From positions 14,982,854-15,046,853 of the forward strand of contig NC_045147.1 of NCBI RefSeq assembly GCF_008831285.2: 64,000 nucleotides of DNA. Reading direction: 5' to 3'. The notes beneath the pieces were generated by a model. That model saw only the letters and a program-made list of their open reading frames with translations. It was not told the origin of the DNA and did not search any database. Positions within the stretch are counted from its first letter, which is position 1. The number at the start of each line of letters is the position of its first letter. Shown piece after piece: positions 1-14,600 of this stretch. The position numbers were made by a program, and so were the translations under genes. Source of the stretch: Nymphaea colorata. Its lineage: Eukaryota; Streptophyta; Magnoliopsida; Nymphaeales; Nymphaeaceae.

Positions 1-3000
1 AGGATAAGAAAGCAGTGGGAAAAGAGACAGGAGAAAAGTAAGATAGCGCTAATCTTTGATAAGTTTATGAATAACTATGGTATGGACAAGCTTGCAGAAG
101 TTGGCAGCAATTATAACAAGAGTAAAACATCCGACTACAGCAGAAACCACCAGCAAGCATCTCAAACCCTGAACAAATAACTCGATGATAATTGACAAGG
201 GGGGCAAAAAGATATGGTGTAAATAAAGGTTCTTAAATAGACAATTATTTATATGATATATTGGATGCATTTGTCAGTTATGAACAGTGCATATATGAAT
301 ATCAAACAGTTTAAAATGAATTACAGTAAATACCTTGAATTTAGTAGCAACTGATGAGAATTTGTAAGACGACTTGGAAGATTCTTCCGGTAATGAAGGG
401 AAAAGTCCAGCAATAAAAGTGCACTTTGATGATGACATTAGGTTGTGATGCTCCACAACAACATAATCCCGATTCTTATCAAGAAAAGATTCAGTTTGAT
501 ATGTCACCTACAAAGCCAAAGTGACCTTTAATAGTGAGAAAATGTCAGCATACTCCTATGTACTTCAATAAACTTAACAACAATGATCAGCAACAGAAGA
601 CCTACTTTGCCTGCATAGTGAGAGATAGTAAAATCAGTAGGTGAATACTTTGGCTTTTCAATCCTAGGGTTTCCACGAAAGCTTTGGAACAGCCTGGTAG
701 AGAAACTCTCGTGTGTTGACTTCGGAAACATGCTGCAAAATCAGCATATAGCTTGAGGCACGCAAACACCGATAAGAAAAATACAGAAATACATATGAAA
801 AAGTTTATAGTACCATGCTTCATTCAGTAGAGATATGATCCCAATAGGTTTCTGCATGTGAAAAGGCAAGAAAATAAATAAATAAGTATTAATAGAGAAT
901 CAAATAATGATATTGCAAAACCAAAGTAAACTAATTTCACAGTGATGGAGGTCCATAAGAAGGAAAAAAAATACTAAAATTCAAATGTCTTGCAATAATT
1001 CAACACTGTGCACATTGTATTTCTCGCACATTCAAATTTTCAACCAACATTCATCTCCCTCCAGCCATCTTTCATGTCCTTGAGCAACCAGCATTTATAT
1101 ATAACTCTCTACATTTTTTATAAATGGTCCACGCTGGAAGTATGTGGCCAACTGGTTAAAAAGCAGAATTTACATCTTCTCATCCATTGAGGAACCAAGA
1201 GGCTTTAACAAAACATAGACATTAGACAGCAAAACAGATCAAGTGCATAATCAAACTACTAACACCGATACAGTGCAGCTGCTAAAAATATGTTTCAGAT
1301 GTGCTGGCACACAATATTCCTTAGTTCCTTCTAACTCCTAAGGCTATTGCTCCTGATGGACAATAAATAAGTCCAACATCTAGATCCATATCAAATTGTC
1401 AATTCATGTACACTGAAATAAAGTACCCTCGGTGTATGATATACATTGATTCAACGGACAACCCTTGCCAACTTTATTTTTCACATAAAAAAATAATAAA
1501 ATAATAAAGTGTCCTAAAGTTTCTTAATCTCTATTTCTGCCAAGTTACTTGATGACATCAGCGTCTCCCTTCCTCATCAAGAAAATGCAAACATCAAGAG
1601 ATGCCTTTCTAGCAGGCAAGAAGGTTCCCACAACTCTAATTATTCTCAACATCTGTTAAAAACTTAAAATGTAACCTTCCTATATATGAACGTCAATTTG
1701 TTGAACTAGCCAGTAACTAGCTGCTGACTTAATGGTAAGTGGGATTTTGGGCTGAAGGTTAGTTGATCGACAGTTAAATAAACTGACTGGCTAGTCGAGA
1801 TTTTTACTACAAAGGACACCAAAAGGACTAGGAATTATCTTGTAAAGTACCAACACAAACTTTTGGAATTTAATAGGCATTTTAATCTCAAATTAATTGA
1901 AGATTAGGAGACTTATTTGCATTTAATATTGCAATGATGAAAAAACTAAGCAAATACATAATGCATTTGTGATGACAATGTTTGATGATTATTAGTAGTC
2001 TATGTAACATGAGCACATGTAATAGCATGCCGCACATGTGTCGATACACAAACTGGGACACAGGTGCAGCAACACAAGCAGGTGGGTTTTCTTATAAGGT
2101 ATGGCTTAGACCAGGTCCAAAAGGTATGGCTTAGACCAGGTCCAAAATGCTACCTTTTAAAAAGAAACAAACTCTGGAAACTGCTCACAATTTAGGAAAG
2201 AGGGGAGGAAAAGAAAAAACTTTGCCTGCTGCTCATGATCCTAGAGAGAGAGAGAGAAAGAGAGAAATACCAACTGGTGTTGCTACAGCTGCACAAATGG
2301 TGCTCCATACAGCAAACACTGGACCACCAATGGAGAAGAAGCATTCCTCCATATGTTAACATGGTTAATACACGTCCCTAACAGTGTCCTTTTTTCTTTC
2401 CTCAAAAGACATGGGTTCTTGCAGGCACAGATAAAGATCATAATCACAAATGCCCAAAACATCCAATCACAACGGTCAAGAGGGGAATGAGAGGGAGGAT
2501 GGGAGAATGCTTTCAATAGAGAGAGAGAGAGAGAGAGATTAGGAAGTTCCTAATCCTTTTAGTACTTAATTTTTGCTCATACTAAAAAAAGAAGCTCGAA
2601 TTTTGAATTATGGTCACTAAAAACTGTTGCAAAAGGTGCCTTTGTGATGATACTTGGTAGGCCATGGTTTTTAGCAATGGAATGCACCTTTTTTTAGCGA
2701 CACAAAATTTTAGGGAAAAAAAACATCCAACCACAGAGGTAGCGGGCTGTTTTCAATTTTTCTATGTATGTACGTATATGTGTGTATGTAAACAATCTAA
2801 ATTCTACACTAAGTATATATCAAAACTTAAACAATCTCTATGTGTGTACACCCCCACATTTTTAGAATTTGTTGTGTCTGCACCGGCACCCATGTGACTT
2901 AGTACCTCTATCATAGTGAGGACAGCCTTGGAAATTGATGCAACCATCATGCCTGAAACTAACACATATACCCATGCGGTGGATCCTAACCCACTGATAG

Positions 3001-6000
3001 CCCACTTCAGATTGCACCTGACTATAAACCAGGATGCAAGGTTGTCCAAGACCATGGACATTAATATATTTCAAGCTTTTAAGTACATAACCATTATTGT
3101 GCTGATCGCAATTTCACCCCCAAGGACCACATATCACCATGTACGGATCCCAGGTCTGTATGTTGACCATGATACCAACACCAACTATAATAACTCGGCT
3201 TAAAAGTAAACTGAGTGCTATGCCAACCCCGCAACAGGATGTCACATTCAGGAATTGTGCTTTTTATGATTCATAGTGGGGCAAAAACACTTATATTGAA
3301 TAACGTGTAGAGCCTATTACAGATATGGTGAGGGAAGCTGATGCACACCCACTTGGAACGCAGACAGGAGCAGTTGAGAAGGTTGCCGAGGGCGTTGAAA
3401 ATGTCTCGGTCACGGTTGCAATCGGGGCAACGGGAGACCGCAAGCGCCAGTGTAGTGAGGATAACGGATCAGGTGGGCAGATCACAGCAGAGGGACTACC
3501 ACAGAGTAAGGGTATTATACGCACGTACAACCGACGACGCCGAGGGGTAAGCGCACAACGGGGCAGTAGTAGCGAGCTATTGCGGACCGAAGTAGTCTAG
3601 GATGGACCAGCAGGAGAGAGCACAGACCAACTTGAGAGCGTGGCGGCAGGGACCAACCTGGACTGATTCTTTCTATTTTCTTTTGGTTTGTGTTTTCATT
3701 GTATTTTCTTTCGATTTTGTGTTTCGATTTTGTGATTCGTACTGGCCTCAGACTGAGACGACGGGTTATGACATGGGACAGTCCAGTGTATATAAGCTGG
3801 AGACTGCGCACAAATTGTATTCTTATGATTTTGATATCAATGAAATTGAAACTTTCTCTCCCGCGCGAGAGTTCTTGCTGCTGGATTGTGGCGCCTTCGC
3901 CGAAGAAGATGAACAACTGTAGAACCAGAGGAGAGGAGCTGGGAGCTCTACCGAAACTATAGGCAACGGAATTTTGAGCAGCTGGGCGAATCCAACCGAG
4001 GTGCAGATGTCTTCCATCCCAGAGACATCTAGAGGCCAGGGCGGAGGAAGGAGACTCGGTTGAGGAGCGTGGATGCCGATCATCCGAGCGCTTTTCTGAA
4101 TTGTTGCACGATAGTCGAACGATCATCTCTAGTGGTAAGATCCTTGTCTCTGTGGATTCTCACCGTGAGGATGACTTGTTGATCCGATCGAAAGAGAAGA
4201 AGATGTTGACGCTCTGATCGATTCAAGATTTCTCGTACGAAAGGAGTAGCTCGGTCTGATTCATCTTAGATCAAAGGATTGGAGGAGGAGTTGAAGTGCT
4301 GGCAAGAACGATCCCTGTTACAGGCAGATCGCCTAACGTCTGGCTTAGATCGGCTTAATTTCTTCTAAAAATCGGATCTTTCATGTCGCAACTGATGCTT
4401 ACTTGTTGTGGATGATTTGCGACGAGCAACGAAGCTGAATCTGTCGAGGAATTGGAAGATTGAAGACGAAGAACAGACGCTGAGTTTCTATTCTGAAGCA
4501 GTGACAGAAATCTCTGATAATCTGTAAATTCCCGACGATCGGAGACTGATATGAAGGCAGAAATGGCTCAGATGTCTTCGTAATCATTAGAGGATCAATC
4601 TGGTGAAGTTTTGGAAGAATCCGAGCTGATTTGGATAGTTCACCAAAGCCGATCGGAATCACGGCGGCAGATCGCAGAAATCGACGGCGTTGTTCCTGCG
4701 ATAACCAGACTTTGGCCGAATTTCCTCCTCAACGAATGGCCAATTGGATACGAATTTGGGGCTGGTTTTTGAAGCGTCTAACCTCCAGATCTTAGCTTCC
4801 TCCAGACCAAATTTCGCGATTTTTGAAGAACTGTATGCCGAGATATGATTTTTTGAAGGAGCAGAGGTCTGAACGCTGGTTTCACACCTGCGAGAGGGAT
4901 TCTTGCCAGTTTCCCCTATTTCTGTTACAGATTTGGGTGAAATCAATTCTCTGGTGCATTATCCATGACTCAAGCTTTGATTAATTGAAGAATATACATC
5001 TACTTGATCTCTTGATTCATTTGCAGCACCAGATCCTTTGTTGCTAGCTAACGCGGTGAGCTGGTTCCTAAGCAAAACCTGTATTTCTAAAGAGCGCGCT
5101 GCCGGCGCTGAACGGGGCACCTGTTTCCCCCTTTTTCAACAATCAACAACGGTTCAATCGATCCTTGGTGACGCTCCTAACCTCCTGAGATCTCCAGATT
5201 ATCTCTGTGTCAATTTCTGCAGTGACTGCTAGTTTCTATAAGCTGCTGTCACAGAATTCTCAGGCGAGCAGGGACTGATCAGCAGGAAGACGACGAGCTG
5301 TTGTAGAGTTGATCATCGAAGGGATGAACGTTGGCGTCTAAAAAGCGTCTGCTACCCCCTAATCTACACAAAACAAGGGTTTCTTACACGATTCGGTGAA
5401 GTGCAGAACCACCTTGAATTTCTGTACTTTTGGTTTATCAGTTCTTGATCTGTTGTGTTCTTGTTGAATTGAGGTGAATCCGAAGAAGGCGAACTCAGCT
5501 AGAAGATCACTGCAGCTGCTGATCGAGGAGGCGATTGCAGTGGTGAATTGCTGAATACCAAGGATTATTTGGCCTTCTTCCTCGGTGAGTGCTGGACTAG
5601 CTCCAGCAAGGTACACACAAACCCCCCTATAGCTGTGTGGGAGGGTAAATTTCATTTCCAACCAACCTGCGGGTTTGTAGCTGATCGGGGATCCTCCAAG
5701 GCACGACTTGCCAAAGAGACATTCTCAAGCTACCAGACTTACCTAGGGCAAAGGTTGTGGTTTGCTCCACCTAGGGATTGTATAAATGGTTTGGCATGGA
5801 TGTATATGATGGTTGAGTGAGTGAGAGAACAATTTGTATCGCTAACACTTGTAAAGCCTCACATTCCCACTCTTGATTGTAGTAGGTTGAGACTTTTGGG
5901 AGGGAAAATCCACTTGTATTCCAGTCCTAAGGGATGTATTCAGTCGGGGATTCTGTCCGACTTGGGATCGAAATTTGTATTCCCTATTCTTTTAACCTCC

Positions 6001-8627
6001 CTCGGCGTGTCCATCCCCAATAGATCTTGGGAAGCGACTGCAACTTGGTGATACTTCAGCAGCTGCAAGGGCAGGTCGCATCAAAAGCTAACAAATAACC
6101 AGGCTTCACAGAAGATTATGAAATGTGAAATAGTGCGATTAAGAAAGCAAACTCAAAGCAAGAGAAAAAGAACAATGCAAACTATATCAACAAGCTTGTT
6201 CAACCCAAAGAGAAGGTAGTTGCTTTTAAGTGAAAACTTGCGAGCACATAACCTATTTATGATTTACAAATGATGGCAACTAGCAAGAGTTCAAATGCAG
6301 AAAAGAGCAATTATGCGCTACTGAGCATCCTATAGCAGAAAAAAGCATCACCGCCCTTAAAGGGCATTCTACAGTATCTTAAATAACCAGGACCAACAGT
6401 GTCATGAACCAACCCTCAACAAATGCATCAATAATATGCAGAAGTGAATAGCCAACAATGTCTTATCCAAATCAAACCATAAATTGCATGTCTAAAAGCA
6501 AGATGACATTAAAAAATAATGAAATTAGAGAATAAAGGAGCCATCAGTGTGGAAACTAGTGAACACCTTTTCAATCAAATCTAAGACATCCTGATTGTCA
6601 ATAAATTCAATATAGCTCCAGTTGATCTTCTCATTTGAGTACTCCTCTTGCTCTGTCTTAAACACATGCTGCCAAAAAGGAGCAGAAAACATCAAAAAAT
6701 GTGAATAATAAGCAAAGAACTTCAACCATAATTACAACTCTGGATGTCCGTACCTCATTGAAATGCTGCTGAAGTTTTTCATTGGCAAAATTTATACAAA
6801 ATTGTTCAAAACTGGAACAAAAAGAAATTTAACTTATTAGAGAATGATCAAGTCTAGAAATTTTAGAAAACACTCATGAACAACAAAAGCAAAAAAACTT
6901 AGAAAAGAAGAAACTAGGAAGATAAGGCAAGAACTAGAAAAGAAAAAACTAGTAAAAGATGCATCAAGTAAACTAAGATGCCATTGTAAAAAAATTCATT
7001 AGCTGCAACAGTATGCAGATAAGAAAGAGACAAAAAAGGACCAAACTAAAAGCAAGATGAGATCATTGTGCTTCCACCCTAAGAAAACATAAATGATAAA
7101 AAGTATAACTTCATTCAAAATAATTCTGAGTACCTCCAGTCCCCAGTTAAACCACCACCGTCAATTGCACAAGGCCATAAATCAGTTCAAAATGATGCAG
7201 GAAGATGATAAAAGAGAAAATCACACATTAACTAAGTGCATATAATGAGAGGAATCATGGTTTGGAAGCTTAAACACCAAGCTTTTTACAAAGAGGAAGC
7301 TCAGGGAAGCTCAAGCTCAATTTGACGGAAGTTCATTCCCTTCAAAATGAGAAACCACCTTCTCAATTGGCACACTTTTGCTGATTAATCAATTTCCTCA
7401 TTCTTTCCGTTGAATTATCCATGCTTCAACTTACATTTTATATTTTTTCCAATATCACATATGATACTCTATCAATATCTAAGCTCTCAAACAAGCACCC
7501 AGGGCCCCCTAGACCTCAAAGCTTGACTAGCAGCCTAGGCTAGCACACTTGCTAAGCAACCAGCTACACTAGAATGACTGGGCCATCATCTAAGGCACCT
7601 AGTCAGTAGTCACTCGAGAACTAGTTTTTTTCCTTCAATACAATAGATTTTTTTCCTTCTTTTCCTTCTGCTTCTTGTTTTTCCGTTTCTTCTTCTGCCA
7701 TCTGAGGCAGATCCTTCTTTTCCTTCTTTTTCTACTATCTAAAGTATTTTTTTTTCTTTTTTATGAATATTTTTTGAAGCAGATCATTTTTCTCATCTTA
7801 TATGAGACTGCATTATGTACATAGGTGTATGTACTTTCAGGTATGGTTACAATTACAGCTCGTGTTATTTTTTTGTCATTTTAAGTCTGTATTTGACACA
7901 TACATATATGAAAGACAATTAACACGCAAGGCTAACATAGAAGCTGTGAGAATTTATTTTCACTCTTTTTCTTAACTAGATTGGCATTTTCAGGCTTAGT
8001 TTAGGCTTTTAAGTTGCAAAGAGTCAGATAAAGGGTTTACAAGCTGGTTTTCAGGAAATTAGAAGATTTTATATGCTCTATAACATCGAAAATTGCTGAT
8101 GCCGAATTGCAAGCTTGCTCTCTTTGTACTACAGAACCATTAAAGCGTAATTATTCAATTTCATTTAATTTGATATTTCAAACTTTTGATTATTTTATCA
8201 TCGTTTCATGGAATGTTTAATATGCTAATGAAATGTTATCATGCATTTTAATTGTTTTTTAGTTATAAGTTGGTAGTTGACTAATTGTAGTTTGTTTATT
8301 GAATGTGTTTCATTGCTAAATTTTAACAAACAGCATAGCTTTTGATTGGGTCTAGCTGCTTATCCTTTAGAGGGAAGGAAGGGAGGCTAATGTGCCTTGT
8401 GTTGCCTAACTCCCGCTAGGCTAACCCTTAGCTCTTCTACCAGCAAATATTATTTTAATTATATACATTATTCTTTGGGTATCAGACTTTTACTTTCTTT
8501 CACAATTTTAATTTACCATTTTCACTTGTACAAATTTTTCCTTAATTAGCTGTTTTATAAACACATTTGGCTACCAGCTGCACACCAATTTTTTACGCTC
8601 AATTTGCAGAGCATTTCCTGTTATATA

Positions 8628-8659
<32 letters not shown>

Positions 8660-11600
8660 TTAGGTGTGTGACTTAACCTGCATCGTTGGGCCTATAGATA
8701 CAAAGTCATATGATACCACCAAATTGCATCACGATAACATACTGCAACATAACATCAACATATTCTAAATTTATTTCTTTAATTCAAAAATCTTTTTTGA
8801 AAAAAACAAAAATAGCAATGAAATTCAGGGAAAAATCAAGAAAAATATGTTCTCTACAAAAAACATGTCATACATAAATATAGGCTTATACAGCTATGAA
8901 TATTCATCAATTTAAGTATTCAACATAACATATTCTAATGTTGTAAGCCATAACACATCAAGAAATAAGTTTTACAGCACCATAGATCACAAGATGAAAT
9001 TGTTTAATGGCAAAGAACAAATGAAAATATCATCATGATTATTCTTCATCTTCATTATCGTTCTCGTTGTCATTTGCACCATCTTCTTCAAATTGAATAT
9101 CTACACCGAAATATCCAAGCACTCCCTCAAATCGACAATTCCTCCCTCAAAACACTGATTTCTTCTGGAAACCAGCAAGAATTCTCTCTCCTTCAATTCC
9201 TAAAAGTGTTTACAATTGAGCGGAGGAAAGGGTTTAAAACCCAATTGTAAAAGAGGTGACTCGACCCCTATTTTTGTGTGTTGTCCTGTATTGTAAGTTA
9301 CAGTAGCTTGTATCCTACGCTATAAGGTATGTATCATATGATATGTATGACACACATGTAATACACTACTGTTTAAGATGTGGGTGGTATTTTAGTTTGT
9401 ACTTCCTAAAAGATATTGTACATCTGTATAGTAAAATATGCACGACACTGCATATACATGTATTTGTAACATATGCGTGTTTAATTGTGTGCATTTATGT
9501 GTATGGCTTGCCTGATTCATAATCACATTGTTTTTACTCTTTATCACATTTCATATTCACAAATATTGTTTTTGTGTTTTAAATGGCAAGGTTTTTCTTG
9601 GGTACAATATGGTGAGCTTGAAAAAAAGGGTAAAACTAAATTTTAAAAAAAATATATAAAACTTAAAAATCGGGGGAAAATAAAATAAATGATAAACTAA
9701 TAAAACAACATCAAAAACTAAGTATATAAGCAACAAATAAAAATTAAAAAATAGAAATGAGCAGTCTGGCGTTAGAAAACATAAAAAATAGCCTAAAACG
9801 AAAAAAATGTGCAAAAAACATTTTAATTGCATTTTTTCGTTTTGGCACATTTTCAAAAACAAAAGCCGTCTTTTTGCTGTTTTATTTGGCGGACTTTTGT
9901 TTTGCATTTCCAATGTGTTTAAAAAAAACATTTTTTTGTGACTATGTTACATTTCACACTTTAAATATACAATTTAATCAACCATCTGGTCTCAAGTAGT
10001 CTTTCTAGGGCACTTTGACCCACTTGTCTTTGTCTTCTGCTTTTGACAACATGGACTTGGCTTCAGTTTTCAAATAAAAGATGTGTGCTTGTGCATGTAA
10101 TACACGTACATGTACACGGCTATATATGTAATTATGTATATGTGTTTAATGTGTATATTTGTATATGTGGTTCATCTTCTTTTAATTTCACACTGACATT
10201 TTATGTCTTCTACTACTTTTGACACTTCAAAGTTCAAAAATCCTTTAGTTGATTTCACTTCAGTCAACCATTTGGACAAAGTCCCAATTAGTCCTTTTAG
10301 GTCACTTATCAACTTACTCTCAGACTTCCCATTTTAACAACTTAGAATGAGCTTTTGTTTTGTAAAGTAAAAGAAAGTGTGCATGTTCATGTGCACATAT
10401 CTCTGCGCGCGTGTGTGTGTGTGAGAGAGAGAGAATGTTCCAATAAGATAATTCAAATACCTGTTCTTCTTGAAGCATTCAAACCCATATATATCCAACA
10501 ATCCAATCTGCACCACAGAATCAGGATCTTGCCCGACTGACTTGTTGATTTTGTCAACTAGCCTGCACATCAACAAAATGAACACTTGAATACAGAAGGC
10601 CAAAACAGTACCCTGGGAACCAAATTTGAAAATCTACCAACCAATCAAATAAGCGAGAATAAACTGTCTTTGCTAATGCATCTCGACTGGCCACTGCAGC
10701 ATTACAATCAAGAGCTTTTATGATATTGCCTTCACGAGTCTGTATTGAGCGTGTACACAATGTCGCAAGCAAAAGTTTGGTATTACACCTGAATCACATA
10801 AGGTGATAAATTTATAAATTTAAGAGAAAATTGGTACGCCAGAGATGGTAGATGAATACTTTAAACAACTCGGAACCCTGTTAGGAAGGAAAAACAAAAT
10901 GGAATTATGAGAAAATAAGTAAACAACTGAAGGACACTAGCAAGCAGCATGAGGAAAAACGCCATGGCATAGTAGCTCTCGAATAGTTATGATTCAAGGC
11001 AAATATACTTGTAATGTTCAGCAATATGAAGAGCTGACATGCAGCAGAACAGGGACCAAAAAGAAAGGAGGAGGTTAATGGCACTGCCATGAAAAAAAAA
11101 AATAAGTGGCAACAAAAAGTCATTGCAGCAGTATTTTTACAACTTGGCATGGTGGTAATAAATCCTTTCTAAAATAACTAGTTAGAAATATTCTATTAAT
11201 ACTGCATAAAACAACATCATCAACAGTTTGACATATGTATTGTTATTATCAGCTACCGACCAGACATAGATACATCTGTATTTAGAGGGTTCCAGAATCT
11301 AATTACTGCATCCATTACTCCTCTCAAATAAGTTCAAAAAATAACACTTGCAGGCACTACAAACATATGGAGACTTTCTATTGCCTTCAAAATCTCTTTA
11401 TTTCTACTGTATTTTGCAGGAACCACTAGTTTTGTATACAGGAAGCATAATAAACTAGTAAAATACCATTAGTTTCTTGTACTTCTAACCACCGGCTGGC
11501 TCCCCTTCCCTACTAGTCGATAGTTTATCTCCAAGAGGACTTTATCATGCACATCTTGCAAATAAGTAAATTAGCAGAAGTAGATATGATGTATCAGCAT

Positions 11601-14600
11601 ATCTGACGTAAAATACCAGGTCTGAAACTACTTAGCTTGTGCAGACAGAAGAATAAACCAAATATATGCTGTGTTCTTTTTGTTTTCCGCTCTTTAACAT
11701 TGTGTTACATTGAAGTAATGACCAAAAGATAGCCATCCCAAAATAGTATTGATCGTACATTTCATGGTTGTCTTCCAAGTTAACATGGGGAACCTCTATG
11801 AGCTAAAAATTAGAGAATATTCTTAGAAACAAAATGAACATTTCAACCGTAGCCAAAAGTATCATTCATGGCTGTTTCTAAGGAAGAATATTCAAGGGAA
11901 TTTCTTCAGAAATAGTTTCTCCTTGAATAAGCTCTGGAGGTTTAACATCTAACAATAAATAAATATATAAAAAGATATTCCCAGTTACTATGAATAGGTA
12001 TGGAAGAACGCAACAGCATACAAACAGTAGTGGTACATTGGAAAATGGAGTAATGAAACCTACACACAGAAGCCAGTGATGAATCTTGCACAAACCATTA
12101 CCACCAAATACAACTTGCTAAATGTAGCGCACAAGTTTAAGACCTTGCTCAGTGGAGCCAATTGAAAAACCTTAAATGAATTACAACACAGTTGAGACAT
12201 CCTAAGTTCCTTACTTAAATAGATCAGCTGCCATCTGCAAATGAAGGCTAGATTTGTTATCCTTAATAGTTGACGAATCATGCTCCCTACCAGGAGAAAA
12301 TTGAATGTTTCCAAGATGTAGGATAGCAGCCAGAGTTCGAAATATTGCTTCCTGTCAAAAGCAAGAATGACAATTTTGTAAATATATCATATCCTGCAAC
12401 TATTTTTAGTAACCAAAAACAGGCAACCTTTTCAAGCAGACCTGATCTTCAAGGCTAATGCCCACGATATCCATTGCCCTCCTTGTCTTCAAGTACTCTT
12501 CTGCATTATTAACTCCATCTAGCTCATAGGTTTTACTCTGATTCAAATAATAAAATGAGCTGGGATTTCCAACCTTGTACTTTTCAGCATCCTGTAGGAG
12601 AGCCCCTTTAGCCTATGTATTTTGTGTAGCTAGCAACATGTTAACCTTTAATTATTGTGTATAAATTGTTGTTAGCAGATTATACGAAAATCAATATGGC
12701 CTTCCTTATCATTATTCTATAAAAGCTAAAATGAGTCAAATGACCACAATAAAATAAACAAAAGTGATATTTCCCACCCTAACAACAGTTTGAATTTAAA
12801 CAAACAAAGACCTGTCTAAAGCTTTCACAGGATGCATCTTGAGTACTTTCATCATCAGCCGAACTTGCACTGGACACAGATGGATCCGGACAAGATACCA
12901 ACCTTTGACATGCTGCACCAGACCCAGATCCATGTATTTGCAAAGCTACTACAGAAAGGAGATCCACAGCATATATAACATTCATGTGTGCAAGACAGTA
13001 GACCCAGTCTATAGATTATACTAGCTAAAAATAATATTTTACAATTTTACGTTAGAAAACTGTGAGACTCACCGTGTCAGTTGAACGTGGATCCAATATC
13101 AAATGTCATAACAGGTAAAGCACACTTGGACTCAAATAGCAGTGTTGCGAATATTCATCAATGTATGTGTTTGCTCACTGATAAGGCATATCAGCCGATA
13201 TGGATCACTGAGCATCAGTCTGTTTTAATTTTTGGATTTTCAAAAAAGGGATATCTTAAATTGATTAAAAAAAAGAAAAATACCTTGTATTTTGTTGTCA
13301 ATGGATCGTTCTAGCAATACATATACAGACAGATATGGAGCAATATTAGTAACATCAGGCTTATATATTAGTAAGTCAATCCCTTTCATTGTAGTCAAAC
13401 TTATATTGCAACAGGCTTTGTATAAGACAGCTATGGGTCGGACTTGAGCCACCGATACCAATGCATATGGCATTATTTGCTTGGTCCCAAATTTTGATCC
13501 AGGTAACCGTTAAGAATGGAATTGGACTAATATGTCCATCTTATTCTGAAACATAGTCACAAAAAACTTCCTCATATTTTAAACAACAAGGTTTTTCTCA
13601 GGTATAATACTGCGACTCTGTGAGCTTGAAAAAAAAGGGGAAAATATGGTAAATTTTTAAAAAATTAAAAAGAACTAAAAATTAGAAAAAATTAAAATAA
13701 GTGAGAAACTAATAACACAAACATCAAAAACTAAGTAGATTTGCATCAAATAAAAAATAGAAAATGAAAACAAGCAGTTTGGCATTAAAAACACGCGAAA
13801 ATTTTGAACACTTTTTTTTCGTTTTGGCACTTTTTCAAATAAACTGCATTCTTTTAAAGTTTTAAACCACTGACTTATTCATCATGTTCTTTCACATTTT
13901 TTTTCTGAAAAAAGCACATTTTTTGTGACTATGTTTCTAACATTTTTGTATTATTTAGGGGTAAGATTTTTCATGAATCTAGTGCTTTTGGAGTTCAACA
14001 GATCCAACCGATCAATCATCCAAGACTCTGCCAGACAACACTGATCAGGACTAGTTTATCCAACTCGGTCCAAATTGGTTCACTATAGAGTATAAATAAA
14101 TAAATATGTACATGCATGATTGAAATAATACAAGGACACATACATCTATACACATCCAAATATGCAGGTGGACATTAGCACCAGTACGGATCATAACAGA
14201 AAAGGTTTATGTTGAATAATATGTGTGAGGTGGTATTTTTGAATATTTAAGAGTTTAGGAAGAGCTCTTTATAAATAAGTGTTTTATTTGTAGACCTCTT
14301 TTGTAATTTGTTACTTCACCCTAATTCTCATTTAACATGAGATTAGGGCAGCTTTAGTGAATACGACAAAAAGCTCTCTCTCTCTCTCGTTCTCTTCTCT
14401 CCTCTCCCTTGGCTGCACGTAACATGGTATCAGAGCCCAACCTTCCTTGGGACTGAAACCTCTCTCACCGTGTTCATCCTCTGTCTCTTTCTCTTCCTCT
14501 TCTTCTATTCTCGTGGATAGTTTTGAGAGCACGACAGGCTGAACGTGCATATTAGGCTCGATCTAGGGTTTTCTCAAGCAAAAGATTAAAAACCCTAGAT

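Larger units (their letters stand above)
6812..10460 (-). other. Myosin intron 11 (3.6 kb)
   Basis: Intron between the DIYGFE exon and the [16 protein letters not shown] exon. It is AT-rich with no coding signal. It carries a compound (TA)n(CA)n microsatellite at about 8622-8659, a copy of the AT-rich MITE family at 9552-9949, and alternating purine-pyrimidine/GA runs near 10405-10435. Confidence 0.7.

Noticed and set aside
3515-4126. 203-codon open frame on the minus strand in myosin intron 13
   Set aside because: No recognisable domain, no splice context, and it overlaps other frames in a GC-richer block. Kept only as a finding about that block.
9557-9999. Open frames of 124 and 80 codons
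   Set aside because: They lie in the AT-rich MITE copy; the Phe/Leu/Lys-rich translation is a composition effect.
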